Assembly (NCBI GenBank): GCA_963738425.1
Contig: CAVTWT010000039.1
Span: 1 to 64,000, forward strand
DNA: 64,000 nt
Direction: 5' to 3'
Source: CADEEN01 sp963738425
Lineage (GTDB): Bacteria > Pseudomonadota > Gammaproteobacteria > Burkholderiales > Burkholderiaceae_C
Part shown: piece after piece, positions 56,609 to 64,000 of the stretch
Numbering within the stretch: the first letter of the stretch is position 1
Layout of the letters: every line of letters starts with the position of its first letter
Position numbers and translations under genes: made by a program
Notes under the pieces: generated by a model
What the model was told of the DNA's origin: nothing
Seen by the model: only the letters and a program-made list of their open reading frames with translations
The model's database searches: none

Positions 56609-57662
56609 CCTGATTAGCGAGCAACCTCAGCAGGCTCACGTGGCGAGCCTATTGAGACCGAGGATGGCCGCATCCGACCTGGAGGCGTGCCATGAAGATG
56701 AACCGAGTGCAGTTTCAAGCTGGCCTTTCGATGCCTGAGTTCTTCGAACGCTATGGAACCGAAGCGAAGTGCCGCCAGGCGCTGGCGGCGGCGCGCTGGC
56801 CGAACGGGTTTGTCTGCCCGGGCTGTGGCGGCGCGGCGCGCACCAGCTACGAGCGCGCTGGGCTGGCCTACTGGCAGTGCGGCTGTTGCCAGCACCAGAC
56901 CAGCCTGATCAGCGGCACCATCTTCGAGGCCAGCAAGCTGCCGCTGTTGCGCTGGTTCCTGGCCCTGCAGTTGCTCAGCCAGTCCAAGAACAACGTCTCG
57001 GCGTTGGAGCTGCGGCGCCAGCTCGGCGTGAGCTACCGCAGCGCCTGGCTGATGAAGCACAAGATTCTGGAGGCCATGCGCCTGGCCGAGCAGGACCGGC
57101 GGCTGGACGGCCGCGTGGAGATCGACGACGCCTACCTCGGCGGCGAGTTCAGCGGCGGCAGCACCGGCCGCGGCGCCGACAACAAGGTGCCCTTCGTGGC
57201 GGCCGTGCAAACCACCGCTGCCGGCCATCCGGTGTACACCTGCCTGCAGCCGCAGCCGCCCACCAGCCAGGCCATGGTCGAATTCGCCGACGCTCACCTG
57301 GGTGCTTCCACCGTGGTTGTCTCCGATGGGCTGCGCTGCTTCATGGCTGTCACGCAGCGCGGCATCCGGCACGAGCGCACCTTGGTGCGTCCCAACGTGC
57401 ATGGCAGGGCCGCTTGCGTCAAGCTGGCGCAGTTCAGGGCCGTCAACACCCTGCTGGGTAACCTGAAGAACGCCATCAACGGCACCTACCACGCCTTCAA
57501 CTTCGCCAAGTACGCTCACCGCTACCTCGCCGAGTTCCAGTTCCGCTTCAACCGCCGCTTCGACATGACAACTATCCTCAACAGCCTGCTCGCCAGCCTC
57601 CTTGCCGCACCGCCGTCGCCAGAGCTTTGGCTGCGGACTGCTGAGGTTGCTCGCTAATCAGG
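56609..57662 (+). mobile_element. IS1595-family insertion sequence with intact ends and 8-bp target duplication
   Basis: A 1054-bp element. The ends are perfect 25-bp inverted repeats beginning CCTGATTAGCGAGCAACCTC. The flanking 8 bases TGCGCCCA occur at 56601-56608 and 57663-57670 as a direct target-site duplication. It contains one complete transposase gene with zinc ribbon and IS1595 DDE domain. Intact ends, duplication and ORF imply recent insertion. It lies between the asmA-like and MOSC genes, in the opposite orientation to both. Confidence 0.95.
56692..57657 (+). CDS. IS1595-family transposase
   Basis: A 321-residue transposase. The N-terminal zinc ribbon is CPGCGGAARTSYERAGLAYW with QCGCCQHQTS. 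The ISXO2-like DDE domain follows with VEIDDAYLGGEFSGGSTGRG (first Asp), VVVSDGLRCFMAV (second Asp) and GNLKNAINGTYHAFNFAKYA in place of the last acidic residue region. AEFQFRFNRRFDM is the typical C-terminal motif. A GGAGG ribosome site precedes the ATG. The ORF is complete. Confidence 0.95.
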   Translation: MKMNRVQFQAGLSMPEFFERYGTEAKCRQALAAARWPNGFVCPGCGGAARTSYERAGLAYWQCGCCQHQTSLISGTIFEASKLPLLRWFLALQLLSQSKNNVSALELRRQLGVSYRSAWLMKHKILEAMRLAEQDRRLDGRVEIDDAYLGGEFSGGSTGRGADNKVPFVAAVQTTAAGHPVYTCLQPQPPTSQAMVEFADAHLGASTVVVSDGLRCFMAVTQRGIRHERTLVRPNVHGRAACVKLAQFRAVNTLLGNLKNAINGTYHAFNFAKYAHRYLAEFQFRFNRRFDMTTILNSLLASLLAAPPSPELWLRTAEVAR

Positions 57663-57670
57663 TGCGCCCA
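57663..57670. repeat. right target-site duplication of IS
   Basis: TGCGCCCA directly after the right inverted repeat, matching the left copy at 56601-56608. Confidence 0.9.
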
Positions 57671-57695
57671 TTATTTGCCAACGGCCTGCCGCTTC

Positions 57696-60113
57696 CTACC
57701 GGCCGAGCAGGCCGCGCAGCTTCTGCTTGATCTTGTCCTCGGGCTTCTGAGCGGCCTCGGGCGCAGACGCGGCCGAGGCCCCCGGCTCGGCCGGCTTGCC
57801 GAGCAGCCCGAGCTTCTCGGCGATCTTGTCCTTGAGCTTGTTTTCCACCGCCGCCGCGGCCACGCCCGACCACTGCACCTTCCAGTCGATCGCATCGAAG
57901 GGCCCGCTCAGCTGCACTGGCACCGTGACGCCGCGCAATGCGGCCAGATCGACGCCGTCTTGCCCGGTGGCGGTGCTCGCCACCGTGGCCCGCGCGGTGT
58001 AGTCGATGCGGCCTTGGCCGATGTCGAAGCGGCCAGCGCCGCCGATGCGCATGAACGGACTTTTCAGATCAAGGTCGTCGCTGCGGGCGACACCACCTTC
58101 GATGCGCGCGCTCGCGGTGAGTTCGGAGAAGTCTGTCTTCTCGGCCGCGCTGGCCTTGGTGATGGCGTCCTGCTTCATCGACAGCGCCGCCTTGGCCTGG
58201 CGCAGCGTGCGCGCCAGGTTCACGCCCTTGACCGCGCCATCGCGCAACTGCAGCGCCGCCGCGCCGGCGAGGTTGGCGCGCAGCGCGCCGAGACTCGCGC
58301 CACTGGTGCTGAGGTCGGCGCTGATCCGTCCCGTGCCCTCGAGCAGGTCCTTGCCGGCCACGTCCTTGAGCAGCGCGTTGGCGTCGACGCCGTTGGCGAC
58401 GAGCTTGACGCTGATGCGCTTGGACTTGGCTTCCGCGACGCCGCTGGCATCGATGCTGCCGCCCCAGGCATTGCCCGCCAGGCGCGTCACGCGCAGCGTG
58501 CCGTTGTCGAGCGCGGCATCGAACTTCGCATCGGCCACCTGGTATTGGCGGAAGACGAGCTGTCCGGCGCTGACATTGAAGCGGCCGTTGACGGCGGTCA
58601 ACCCGTCGAGCGCCACCGGCGTGTCCCCGGGCGCAGCAGGGGTGGCGGCCGAGGCCGCGCTGCCAGCGCTCGGTGCCAGCACCTGGTTCAGATCAAGCCG
58701 GTCGAAGCGCGCGTTGGCTTGCACCGCGGGCACCGCGGCGCTGAAAGCAGCGCTGCCGGTGGAGTCGAACTTGTTGTTGTTGAGCGCGCCTTGCAGTGCC
58801 CACTGTGCGCCCCGCGCATCGGTGCCGGCGTTGCCGCCGAGCGTCAGCACCAGCGGCTGCAGTCCCGGCTCGGTGATGTTGGCACGCAACTCCAGTTTTT
58901 CCATCGTCGCCGCGTTGCGGCCCGGGCGCAGCAGCAGGTTGGACTTGAGTTGGCCGTCGATCTTGCGCGGGCCGCTGCTGCCGTCGAGCTTGAGCGCAAA
59001 GGCCGGCAGGCGCACGGCGTCGAAGTTGCCACTCGGCGCACCCGACTCGAAGCGCCCGGCCAACGTGGTTTTGCCGTCTAGGTTGAAGCGGCCGTTGAAA
59101 CCACTGCCCTTCATCTGCTCACCGGCAACCGCCAGTTGCGGCCACTCGAGTGAAGCCCCGAACCCATTCGCGCCCTGTTTGCCGGACAAGGCCAGCTTCA
59201 GTGCCTCGAGTTCGAGCTTCTGCGTGCTCGGGCTGTAGATCAGGCGCTGTGCAACCAGCGTCGACGGGCCGAGTGTGACGCCGGCGGTCTTGGCATCGGT
59301 CAGGTTGATGTCGATCGGCCCGGCGGTCAGCGCCTTGCCGTCCCAGGCCAGGTTGCCGGCCAGCGTGGCATGCAGCGATTTCACGGCCTCGGAGTCACCG
59401 CCGATCTTCACCGTGGCGCCGCGCAGCGTGGCACTGCCGTTGTCGGCGTTGAAGGTCAATGCGGTCTTGCCGTCGAAGGTCAGGCGCAACACCTGTGGCC
59501 GCTCCAGCGTCACCGTGGTTCTGAACTGCAGCGGCGTTTCCTGACCGCTGATCAGACGCCCGCTGGTGAAGCTGTCCATCGTGACGGTGCCGGTAATTTG
59601 CGCTTGATCGTCACGCAGCGCCAGGCGCGCGTCGTCGAGGTGCACCGAGCCGACTTCGAACTGCATGAAGCTCGCTTTGGGTTCTTTGGCCTGGGCTGCG
59701 GTTTGATCGCTTTTCGCGCCAAGCAGGTCGTCGATGTTGCGCCGGCCTTGCGCGTCGCGCGTGATCAGCGCATGCACACCGCGTGCGCTGACGCTGTCGA
59801 CGACGAGTTGCTTGCGCAGCAGCGGCAGCCATTGCAGTGACAGTGCTGCTTCGTCGATCGCCGCGAACTCATCGGCGCGACCGCGCTCGGACAGGCGCAG
59901 CTTCGACACCTTGACTGCCAGCCGCGGAAACACCGACAGATCCACCGGCCCGTCGATGGCCAGCGTGCGCTGGCGCTCGGTTTTCATCCAGTCGATGGCG
60001 ATGGACTTGTACTGCGTGGCGTCGAAGGTGGTCACGAAGTACACCGCCGCCACCGTCGCCAGCAGCAGCACCGCTCCCAGCGCGAGCAAGGCCCGCTTGA
60101 TCCAGAGGTTCAT
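57696..60113 (-). CDS. AsmA-family protein
   Basis: An 805-residue protein with one N-terminal membrane helix (ALLALGAVLLLATVAAVYFV). A long periplasmic beta-rich region follows, beginning FPRLAVKVSKLRLSERGRAD, and the AsmA C-terminal domain (VNLARTLRQAKAALSMKQDA, LTASARIEGGVARSDDLDLK) precedes an Ala/Lys tail (KIKQKLRGLLGR). Members belong to the bridge-like lipid-transport superfamily and affect outer-membrane assembly. It was probably followed directly by the MOSC and EamA genes before the IS insertion (about 33 bp gap without the IS). Confidence 0.9.
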   Translation of the reverse strand: MNLWIKRALLALGAVLLLATVAAVYFVTTFDATQYKSIAIDWMKTERQRTLAIDGPVDLSVFPRLAVKVSKLRLSERGRADEFAAIDEAALSLQWLPLLRKQLVVDSVSARGVHALITRDAQGRRNIDDLLGAKSDQTAAQAKEPKASFMQFEVGSVHLDDARLALRDDQAQITGTVTMDSFTSGRLISGQETPLQFRTTVTLERPQVLRLTFDGKTALTFNADNGSATLRGATVKIGGDSEAVKSLHATLAGNLAWDGKALTAGPIDINLTDAKTAGVTLGPSTLVAQRLIYSPSTQKLELEALKLALSGKQGANGFGASLEWPQLAVAGEQMKGSGFNGRFNLDGKTTLAGRFESGAPSGNFDAVRLPAFALKLDGSSGPRKIDGQLKSNLLLRPGRNAATMEKLELRANITEPGLQPLVLTLGGNAGTDARGAQWALQGALNNNKFDSTGSAAFSAAVPAVQANARFDRLDLNQVLAPSAGSAASAATPAAPGDTPVALDGLTAVNGRFNVSAGQLVFRQYQVADAKFDAALDNGTLRVTRLAGNAWGGSIDASGVAEAKSKRISVKLVANGVDANALLKDVAGKDLLEGTGRISADLSTSGASLGALRANLAGAAALQLRDGAVKGVNLARTLRQAKAALSMKQDAITKASAAEKTDFSELTASARIEGGVARSDDLDLKSPFMRIGGAGRFDIGQGRIDYTARATVASTATGQDGVDLAALRGVTVPVQLSGPFDAIDWKVQWSGVAAAAVENKLKDKIAEKLGLLGKPAEPGASAASAPEAAQKPEDKIKQKLRGLLGR

Positions 60114-60176
60114 GCCTGCATTGGAACGTGAAAGGCTGTACAGGTTGCAACACGGGGCTCTCTAAAATGCAAATCA

Positions 60177-61295
60177 ATGCAAGGCAATGACAAAGTTTTT
60201 GACGTTTGTGTGCGTGGCGCCGGCATCGTCGGGCGCACGCTGGCACTGGCCTTGTCCCGCCAGGGCCTTGCCGTGGCCCTGCAGGCACCGCCACTCGACG
60301 CGGCGCGCGAGGATGTGAGGGCCTACGCGCTCAATGCCGGTTCGGTGGCGTTGCTCGATTCGCTCAAGGTCTGGAACGAACTGCCGGCCGACGCGCGAAC
60401 TGCGGTGTTCGACATGCGCGTCGAGGGTGATGGCGCCGCCGCCGTGCTGCGCTTCTCGGCCTGGCAGCAACAAGTCCGCGAGCTGGCCTGGATCGTCGAT
60501 GCTGCCGCGCTCGAAGCCGAACTGGCCGCGGCGCTGCGCTACGCACCGCATGTCACTGCAACCACCGACGCCGTGCCAGCGCGACTGCTCGTGCTGGCCG
60601 AAGGCCGTGCGTCGGCGACCCGTGAGCAACTCGGCGTGGCTTTCGACATCCACGACTACGGCCAGACTGCGATCGCGGCGCGCCTGCAGAGCGACACAGC
60701 GCACGGCGGGTTGGCGCGGCAATGGTTTCACGCACCCGATGTGCTCGCGCTGCTGCCGACGGATCGGCCGCAAACGGGTCACGGCCTGGCGCTGGTGTGG
60801 TCTTTGCCAGCCGAGCGCGCGCAAAGCTTGCTTGCCCTGACCGGCGCTGAGTTCGAGGCCGAGTTGATGAAGGCCACCCAAGGCGCGGCCGGCACGCTGA
60901 CCCTGGCCAGCACCCGTGCGTCATGGCCACTCGCGTTGGCGCGAGCTGAGCGCGTGCACGGTCCGGGCTGGGTGCTTGTCGGCGACGCCGCGCACGTGGT
61001 GCATCCGCTGGCCGGGCAGGGCTTGAATCTCGGCTTGGCTGACGTGGCGGCGTTGGTGCGTGTGCTGACCGAGCGCGAGCCGTGGCGCGATCTGGCCGAC
61101 CCCAAATTGCTCGAACGCTATGCGCGCGAACGCGCCCTGCCGGTGCAGGCCATGGCCGCGTTGACCGATGGCATGTTGCGACTTTTTGCACACCCCGCAC
61201 CCTGGGCGCGGGAACTTCGCAACCGCGGGCTGAATCTTGTCGAGGTGGCTGCGCCGTTGAAGCGTTGGCTTGCGTCGCGCGCGCTGGGACAATAG
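60177..61295 (+). CDS. UbiH/VisC-like FAD-dependent monooxygenase
   Basis: A 372-residue flavoprotein hydroxylase of the UbiH/COQ6 group, probably acting in ubiquinone synthesis. GAGIVGRTLALALSRQGLAV binds the ADP part of FAD, and GWVLVGDAAHVVHPLAGQGL with NLGLADVAAL is the second FAD motif. The middle part is divergent from E. coli UbiH, so the hydroxylated ring position cannot be assigned. Followed 24 bp later by dsbC on the same strand. Confidence 0.87.
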   Translation: MQGNDKVFDVCVRGAGIVGRTLALALSRQGLAVALQAPPLDAAREDVRAYALNAGSVALLDSLKVWNELPADARTAVFDMRVEGDGAAAVLRFSAWQQQVRELAWIVDAAALEAELAAALRYAPHVTATTDAVPARLLVLAEGRASATREQLGVAFDIHDYGQTAIAARLQSDTAHGGLARQWFHAPDVLALLPTDRPQTGHGLALVWSLPAERAQSLLALTGAEFEAELMKATQGAAGTLTLASTRASWPLALARAERVHGPGWVLVGDAAHVVHPLAGQGLNLGLADVAALVRVLTEREPWRDLADPKLLERYARERALPVQAMAALTDGMLRLFAHPAPWARELRNRGLNLVEVAAPLKRWLASRALGQ

Positions 61296-61319
61296 CGGCG
61301 ATCACCAAGGACTCCCGTC

Positions 61320-62045
61320 ATGCTCACGATCCGATCCCTTCTGCTGCCGCTGCTCTTTGCCTTGGCACTGCCCGCGCTGGCCGACGAAGCCGTGATTCGC
61401 AAGAACCTCGCGCTGCGCCTGCCCGAGTTTCCGAAGATCGACGAGGTCAGCAAGACGCCGGTGCCCGGCTTGTGGGAAGTGCGCATCGGCAGCGAGGTGC
61501 TTTACAGCGACGCCGATGGCAGCCACATCTTCGAAGGCGAGCTGATCGACACCAAGAACAAGGCCAATCTCACGCGCGCGCGCATCGCCAAGCTGACGGC
61601 GATCAAGTTCGATGACCTGCCGCTCAAAGACGCCCTGGTGATCAAGCAAGGCAACGGATCGCGCAAGCTGGCGGTGTTCGCCGATCCGAATTGCGGCTAC
61701 TGCAAGCGCCTGGAGCGCGAGCTGGTGGCGTTGAAGGACGTGACGATCTACAACTTCATCTATCCGGTGCTGGGGCCCGACTCCGATCAGAAGTCGCGCG
61801 CCATCTGGTGCTCGAAGGACGCGATGAAGACCTGGCGCGACTGGATGCTCGACGGCGTGGCGCCGCCGCGCGCGATGGGCAAGTGCGACGATGCGGCGAT
61901 CCAGCGCACAACCGACTACGGCAAGAAGTACCGCATCAATGGCACGCCAGCGATCATTTTCGAGAGCGGCGAGCGTGTGCCGGGAGCGTTGTCGGGTGCC
62001 GATCTGGCGAAACGTCTGGACGAGGCGAAAAAGCCGAAGTCCTGA
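61320..62045 (+). CDS. dsbC: thiol:disulfide interchange protein DsbC
   Basis: A 241-residue periplasmic disulfide isomerase. Signal peptide MLTIRSLLLPLLFALALPAL; N-terminal dimerisation domain (VPGLWEVRIGSEVLYSDADG, HIFEGELIDTKN); thioredoxin-like domain with KLAVFADPNCGYCKRLEREL (active site CGYC), AIWCSKDAMKTWRDWMLDG and cis-Pro loop INGTPAIIFESG. In a copper-exposed cell it would repair copper-induced wrong disulfides, a known role in E. coli. Confidence 0.94.
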   Translation: MLTIRSLLLPLLFALALPALADEAVIRKNLALRLPEFPKIDEVSKTPVPGLWEVRIGSEVLYSDADGSHIFEGELIDTKNKANLTRARIAKLTAIKFDDLPLKDALVIKQGNGSRKLAVFADPNCGYCKRLERELVALKDVTIYNFIYPVLGPDSDQKSRAIWCSKDAMKTWRDWMLDGVAPPRAMGKCDDAAIQRTTDYGKKYRINGTPAIIFESGERVPGALSGADLAKRLDEAKKPKS

Positions 62046-62059
62046 ACGTCGCCGCAAAC

Positions 62060-62087
62060 AAAAAGGGACGCCGAGGCGTCCCTTTTT
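62060..62087. terminator. strong bidirectional rho-independent terminator after dsbC
   Basis: AAAAAGGGACGCC-GA-GGCGTCCCTTTTT: a perfect 13-bp complementary stem, 8 bp of it GC-rich, ending in a T-run 15 bp after the dsbC stop. It can also serve the convergent gene at 62108. Confidence 0.92.
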
Positions 62088-62107
62088 GTTTTCCCTGTTG
62101 CGGTCCT

Positions 62108-62383
62108 TCAGACCAGAGAGACTTCCTGTTCCGATCCGCTGCGCGCGTGCAGCTCGTCCCACAGCGACGCCGCCTTGGCCGCCCAATCGCGGTAGTGCGC
62201 ATCCGCCGGTGCGAAGTAGGGCACGCCGCGCTCGACGAAGTGCTGCACGCGTGTGGCCAGCTTCGGACAGCATTCGAGCCGGCCGAGTTCGAGCTCGATG
62301 CTGTGCAGCAGCGCATGGCGTGCAAAGGGTTCGCACGGCGCCATCAGGCGCGTGTAGATGGGGTGATGGATCCAGTCGTTCAT
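62108..62383 (-). CDS. conserved-looking small protein of unknown function
   Basis: A 91-residue soluble protein starting MNDWIHHPIYTRLMAPCEPF, with ARHALLHSIELELGRLECCP, KLATRVQHFVERGVPYFAPA and HYRDWAAKAASLWDELHARS. No signal peptide, membrane segment or known motif is seen, although the two adjacent cysteines and several histidines are notable. It shares a terminator with dsbC and is followed upstream by about 120 bp without features. Family not recognised. Confidence 0.6.
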   Translation of the reverse strand: MNDWIHHPIYTRLMAPCEPFARHALLHSIELELGRLECCPKLATRVQHFVERGVPYFAPADAHYRDWAAKAASLWDELHARSGSEQEVSLV

Positions 62384-62504
62384 CGTCTCGTTGTGGTTGC
62401 GTGTGACAGCAACGCCATCTTCGCGCTTGCCGGTGCGGCCGTGCGCGGCCTCGCGGCGCCCACGCGGATTTGGTACGCGACTTGTTTAACGAGGTGAACT
62501 CGCG

Positions 62505-63056
62505 TTACGGTTGCAGCCAGCGAGGTGTGGTGCCGTTGCCGAAACCTGCGCGGCGATGGCCCTGCGCATGCAACTCGAGCCAGTCGATCGACAGCACGCG
62601 TGCTTCGAGAAGCGCGAAGTACGCACGCTCGCCACGCGCGCCGATCGCGCCGTCGAGCGGATCACCCGGCGTCCGCGGGGACAGGTAGTCATTGGCGGCT
62701 GGGCTGAGCTTGAGCCGCGCCCAGCGCGACGACAGCTCAAGGCCTTCAGTCACGGCTTGCAGGTCAACACGGATGCGCAATTGCCAGCCGAGCCCTGGCG
62801 ACCACATGACGATGGTGCCGCGCGGATGCGCGGCGACTTGCAGTACCTTGCCGGCGCGCGAGTCGGTGTACATCAGCAATGCAGCCTGCGCTTGATCCAC
62901 TTCGCGCAATATCACCGTGCGCGCGTCGCCAACTTCGCCGTCGGTGGTGGCCAGCACCGGTGTGCGCCACGGGTGCTGTTTGTCACGCGGTGCAGCCTGC
63001 AGCTCACGCCACAGTGCGGCCTCGATCGCATCCAGCGTTTCGAGGCGAGTGCTCAT
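62505..63056 (-). CDS. pyridoxamine 5'-phosphate oxidase-like flavin-binding protein
   Basis: A 183-residue split-barrel FMN-binding protein. LWRELQAAPRDKQHPWRTPV and ARTVILREVDQAQAALLMYT with DSRAGKVLQVAAHPRGTIVM resemble the N-terminal half of PNPOx-type proteins. The end SIDWLELHAQGHRRAGFGNG matches the PNPOx C-terminal domain. The exact substrate is uncertain; PdxH itself is usually longer. The start at 63056 was chosen for similarity (MSTRLETLDAIEAALWREL). Located 4 bp after lysS on the same strand. Confidence 0.83.
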   Translation of the reverse strand: MSTRLETLDAIEAALWRELQAAPRDKQHPWRTPVLATTDGEVGDARTVILREVDQAQAALLMYTDSRAGKVLQVAAHPRGTIVMWSPGLGWQLRIRVDLQAVTEGLELSSRWARLKLSPAANDYLSPRTPGDPLDGAIGARGERAYFALLEARVLSIDWLELHAQGHRRAGFGNGTTPRWLQP

Positions 63057-63060
63057 GGCT

Positions 63061-64000
63061 CTAGGATTCCTTGCGCAAGGCGGGAAACAGCACGACGTCA
63101 CGGATGCTCGGGCTGTCGGTGATCAGCATGATCAGCCGGTCGATGCCGATGCCGCAGCCTCCTGCCGGTGGCATGCCGTACTCGAGCGCGCGGATGAAGT
63201 CGGCGTCGTAGTACATCGCCTCTTCATCGCCGGCCTCCTTGTTTTTGGCCTGCGACGCAAAGCGCGCCGCCTGGTCCTCGGCATCGTTCAGCTCCGAGAA
63301 GCCGTTGGCGATTTCGCGGCCGGTGGCGAAGAGTTCGAAGCGCTCGGTGATCGCCGGGTTGGTATCGGATGCGCGTGCCAGCGGGCTCACCTCGACGGGA
63401 TAGTCAGTGATGAAGGTCGGCTGCCAGAGCTTGTCTTCCACTGCCGCCTCAAAGAGGCCGAATTGCAATTGCGCCAGGCCCCAGTGCTTCGGGGGCTCGT
63501 GGCCGAGAGTCTTCAACTTGCCGTGCAGAGCGTTCGCATCGTCAGCCTCGGCGGCGCTAACGCCAGCATGCGCCACCAGCGAATCGCGTACCGACAGGCG
63601 CGCGAAGTGGCTTTCGAGGTCGACCTCGCGGCCCTGGTACGTCACCCGCGCCGAGCCGCTGGCCGCGCGCGCGGCGTGGCGCAACACCTGCTCGGTGAAG
63701 TCCATCAGGTCGTAATGCGTCCAATAGGCCGCGTAGAACTCCATCATCGTGAACTCGGGGTTGTGCCGTACCGAGATGCCTTCATTGCGGAAGTTGCGGT
63801 TGATCTCGAACACGCGCTCGAAGCCGCCCACCAGCAGTCGCTTCAAGTACAACTCTGGCGCAATGCGCAGGAACATTTGTTGATCCAGCGCATTGTGGTG
63901 AGTGGTAAACGGCTTGGCATTCGCGCCACCGGGGATCGGGTGCAACATGGGCGTCTCGACTTCGAGAAAACCGTGCTCGACCATGAAATTGCGGATCGAC
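63061..64000 (-). CDS. lysS: lysyl-tRNA synthetase, C-terminal part (5' end outside window)
   Basis: Class II lysyl-tRNA synthetase; only about 313 C-terminal residues lie in the window. Motif 2 is FEINRNFRNEGISVRHNPEF with TMMEFYAAYWTHYDLMD. Motif 3 is GIGIDRLIMLITDSPSIRDV followed by VLFPALRKES, the typical LysS ending. EVETPMLHPIPGGANAKPFT marks motif 1. The gene continues beyond position 64000. Confidence 0.96.
   Translation of the reverse strand, partial: SIRNFMVEHGFLEVETPMLHPIPGGANAKPFTTHHNALDQQMFLRIAPELYLKRLLVGGFERVFEINRNFRNEGISVRHNPEFTMMEFYAAYWTHYDLMDFTEQVLRHAARAASGSARVTYQGREVDLESHFARLSVRDSLVAHAGVSAAEADDANALHGKLKTLGHEPPKHWGLAQLQFGLFEAAVEDKLWQPTFITDYPVEVSPLARASDTNPAITERFELFATGREIANGFSELNDAEDQAARFASQAKNKEAGDEEAMYYDADFIRALEYGMPPAGGCGIGIDRLIMLITDSPSIRDVVLFPALRKES

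Noticed and set aside
60145..60167. TTGCAA ... TAAAAT as a promoter of the UbiH-like gene
   Set aside because: The spacing is only 12 bp, too short for a sigma-70 promoter.

Overview
The window is GC-rich (about two thirds G+C) and densely coded, and its gene order is that of a beta-proteobacterium of the order Burkholderiales. The markers are hisI-hisE-hinT-tatABC, the coxB-coxA-ctaG-coxC-surf1-ctaA-ctaB-sco block, pyrR-pyrB-pyrC', and rpoH. A member of the Rubrivivax/Leptothrix/Ideonella group is the best guess, but this is inference from content and style, not a database match.

Region 1 (1 to 15.8 kb) is a copper/silver handling island, mostly on the minus strand. It holds a CusCBA-type RND efflux system that runs off the left edge, a DUF411 metal-binding protein, a membrane-anchored TlpA-like thioredoxin (plus strand), a Cu+ P-type ATPase, a Met-rich lipoprotein, a CusF-like chaperone, a cupredoxin, a CopA-type multicopper oxidase, a TolC-family outer-membrane lipoprotein and several small exported proteins of unknown function. 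No sensor kinase or metal regulator is visible in the island. cusA, cusB, cusC and the ATPase are broken by many single-base frameshifts, while the neighbouring small genes are intact.

Region 2 (15.9 to 35 kb) is housekeeping: argB, a LuxR-type regulator fused to an alpha/beta hydrolase, a pyrimidine 5'-nucleotidase, slmA, a PdeM-like phosphoesterase, a 270-bp MITE-like palindromic element, a DUF815 ATPase, a frameshifted Nudix (mutT-like) gene, hisI, hisE, hinT, tatABC, a photolyase, a GNAT acetyltransferase, yqgE-ruvX-pyrR-pyrB-pyrC'-acyltransferase, gpmA, a rhodanese, grxC and secB. Many neighbours overlap by ATGA, GTGA or TGATG, which indicates tight operons.

Region 3 (35 to 48.4 kb) has gpsA, trmL, comF, a BioC-like methyltransferase and a complete caa3-type cytochrome c oxidase cluster. 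That cluster includes structural subunits II, I and III, assembly factors (small assembly protein, CtaG, SURF1, SCO, a possible second SCO-like protein) and heme A synthesis (CtaB, CtaA). Subunit II carries both a cytochrome c domain and an OmpA-like domain. Copper export, periplasmic copper oxidation and copper delivery to CuA/CuB are therefore all encoded in this window.

Region 4 (48.4 to 64 kb) contains rpoH with a CIRCE operator, a large hybrid histidine kinase (frameshifted), ychF, a pirin, an EamA transporter, a MOSC protein, an IS1595-family insertion with an 8-bp target duplication, a large AsmA-family protein, a UbiH-like monooxygenase, dsbC followed by a strong terminator, a pyridoxamine-phosphate-oxidase-like protein and the 3' part of lysS. 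No rRNA, tRNA or CRISPR array was recognised, and no gene-free stretch exceeds 300 bases.
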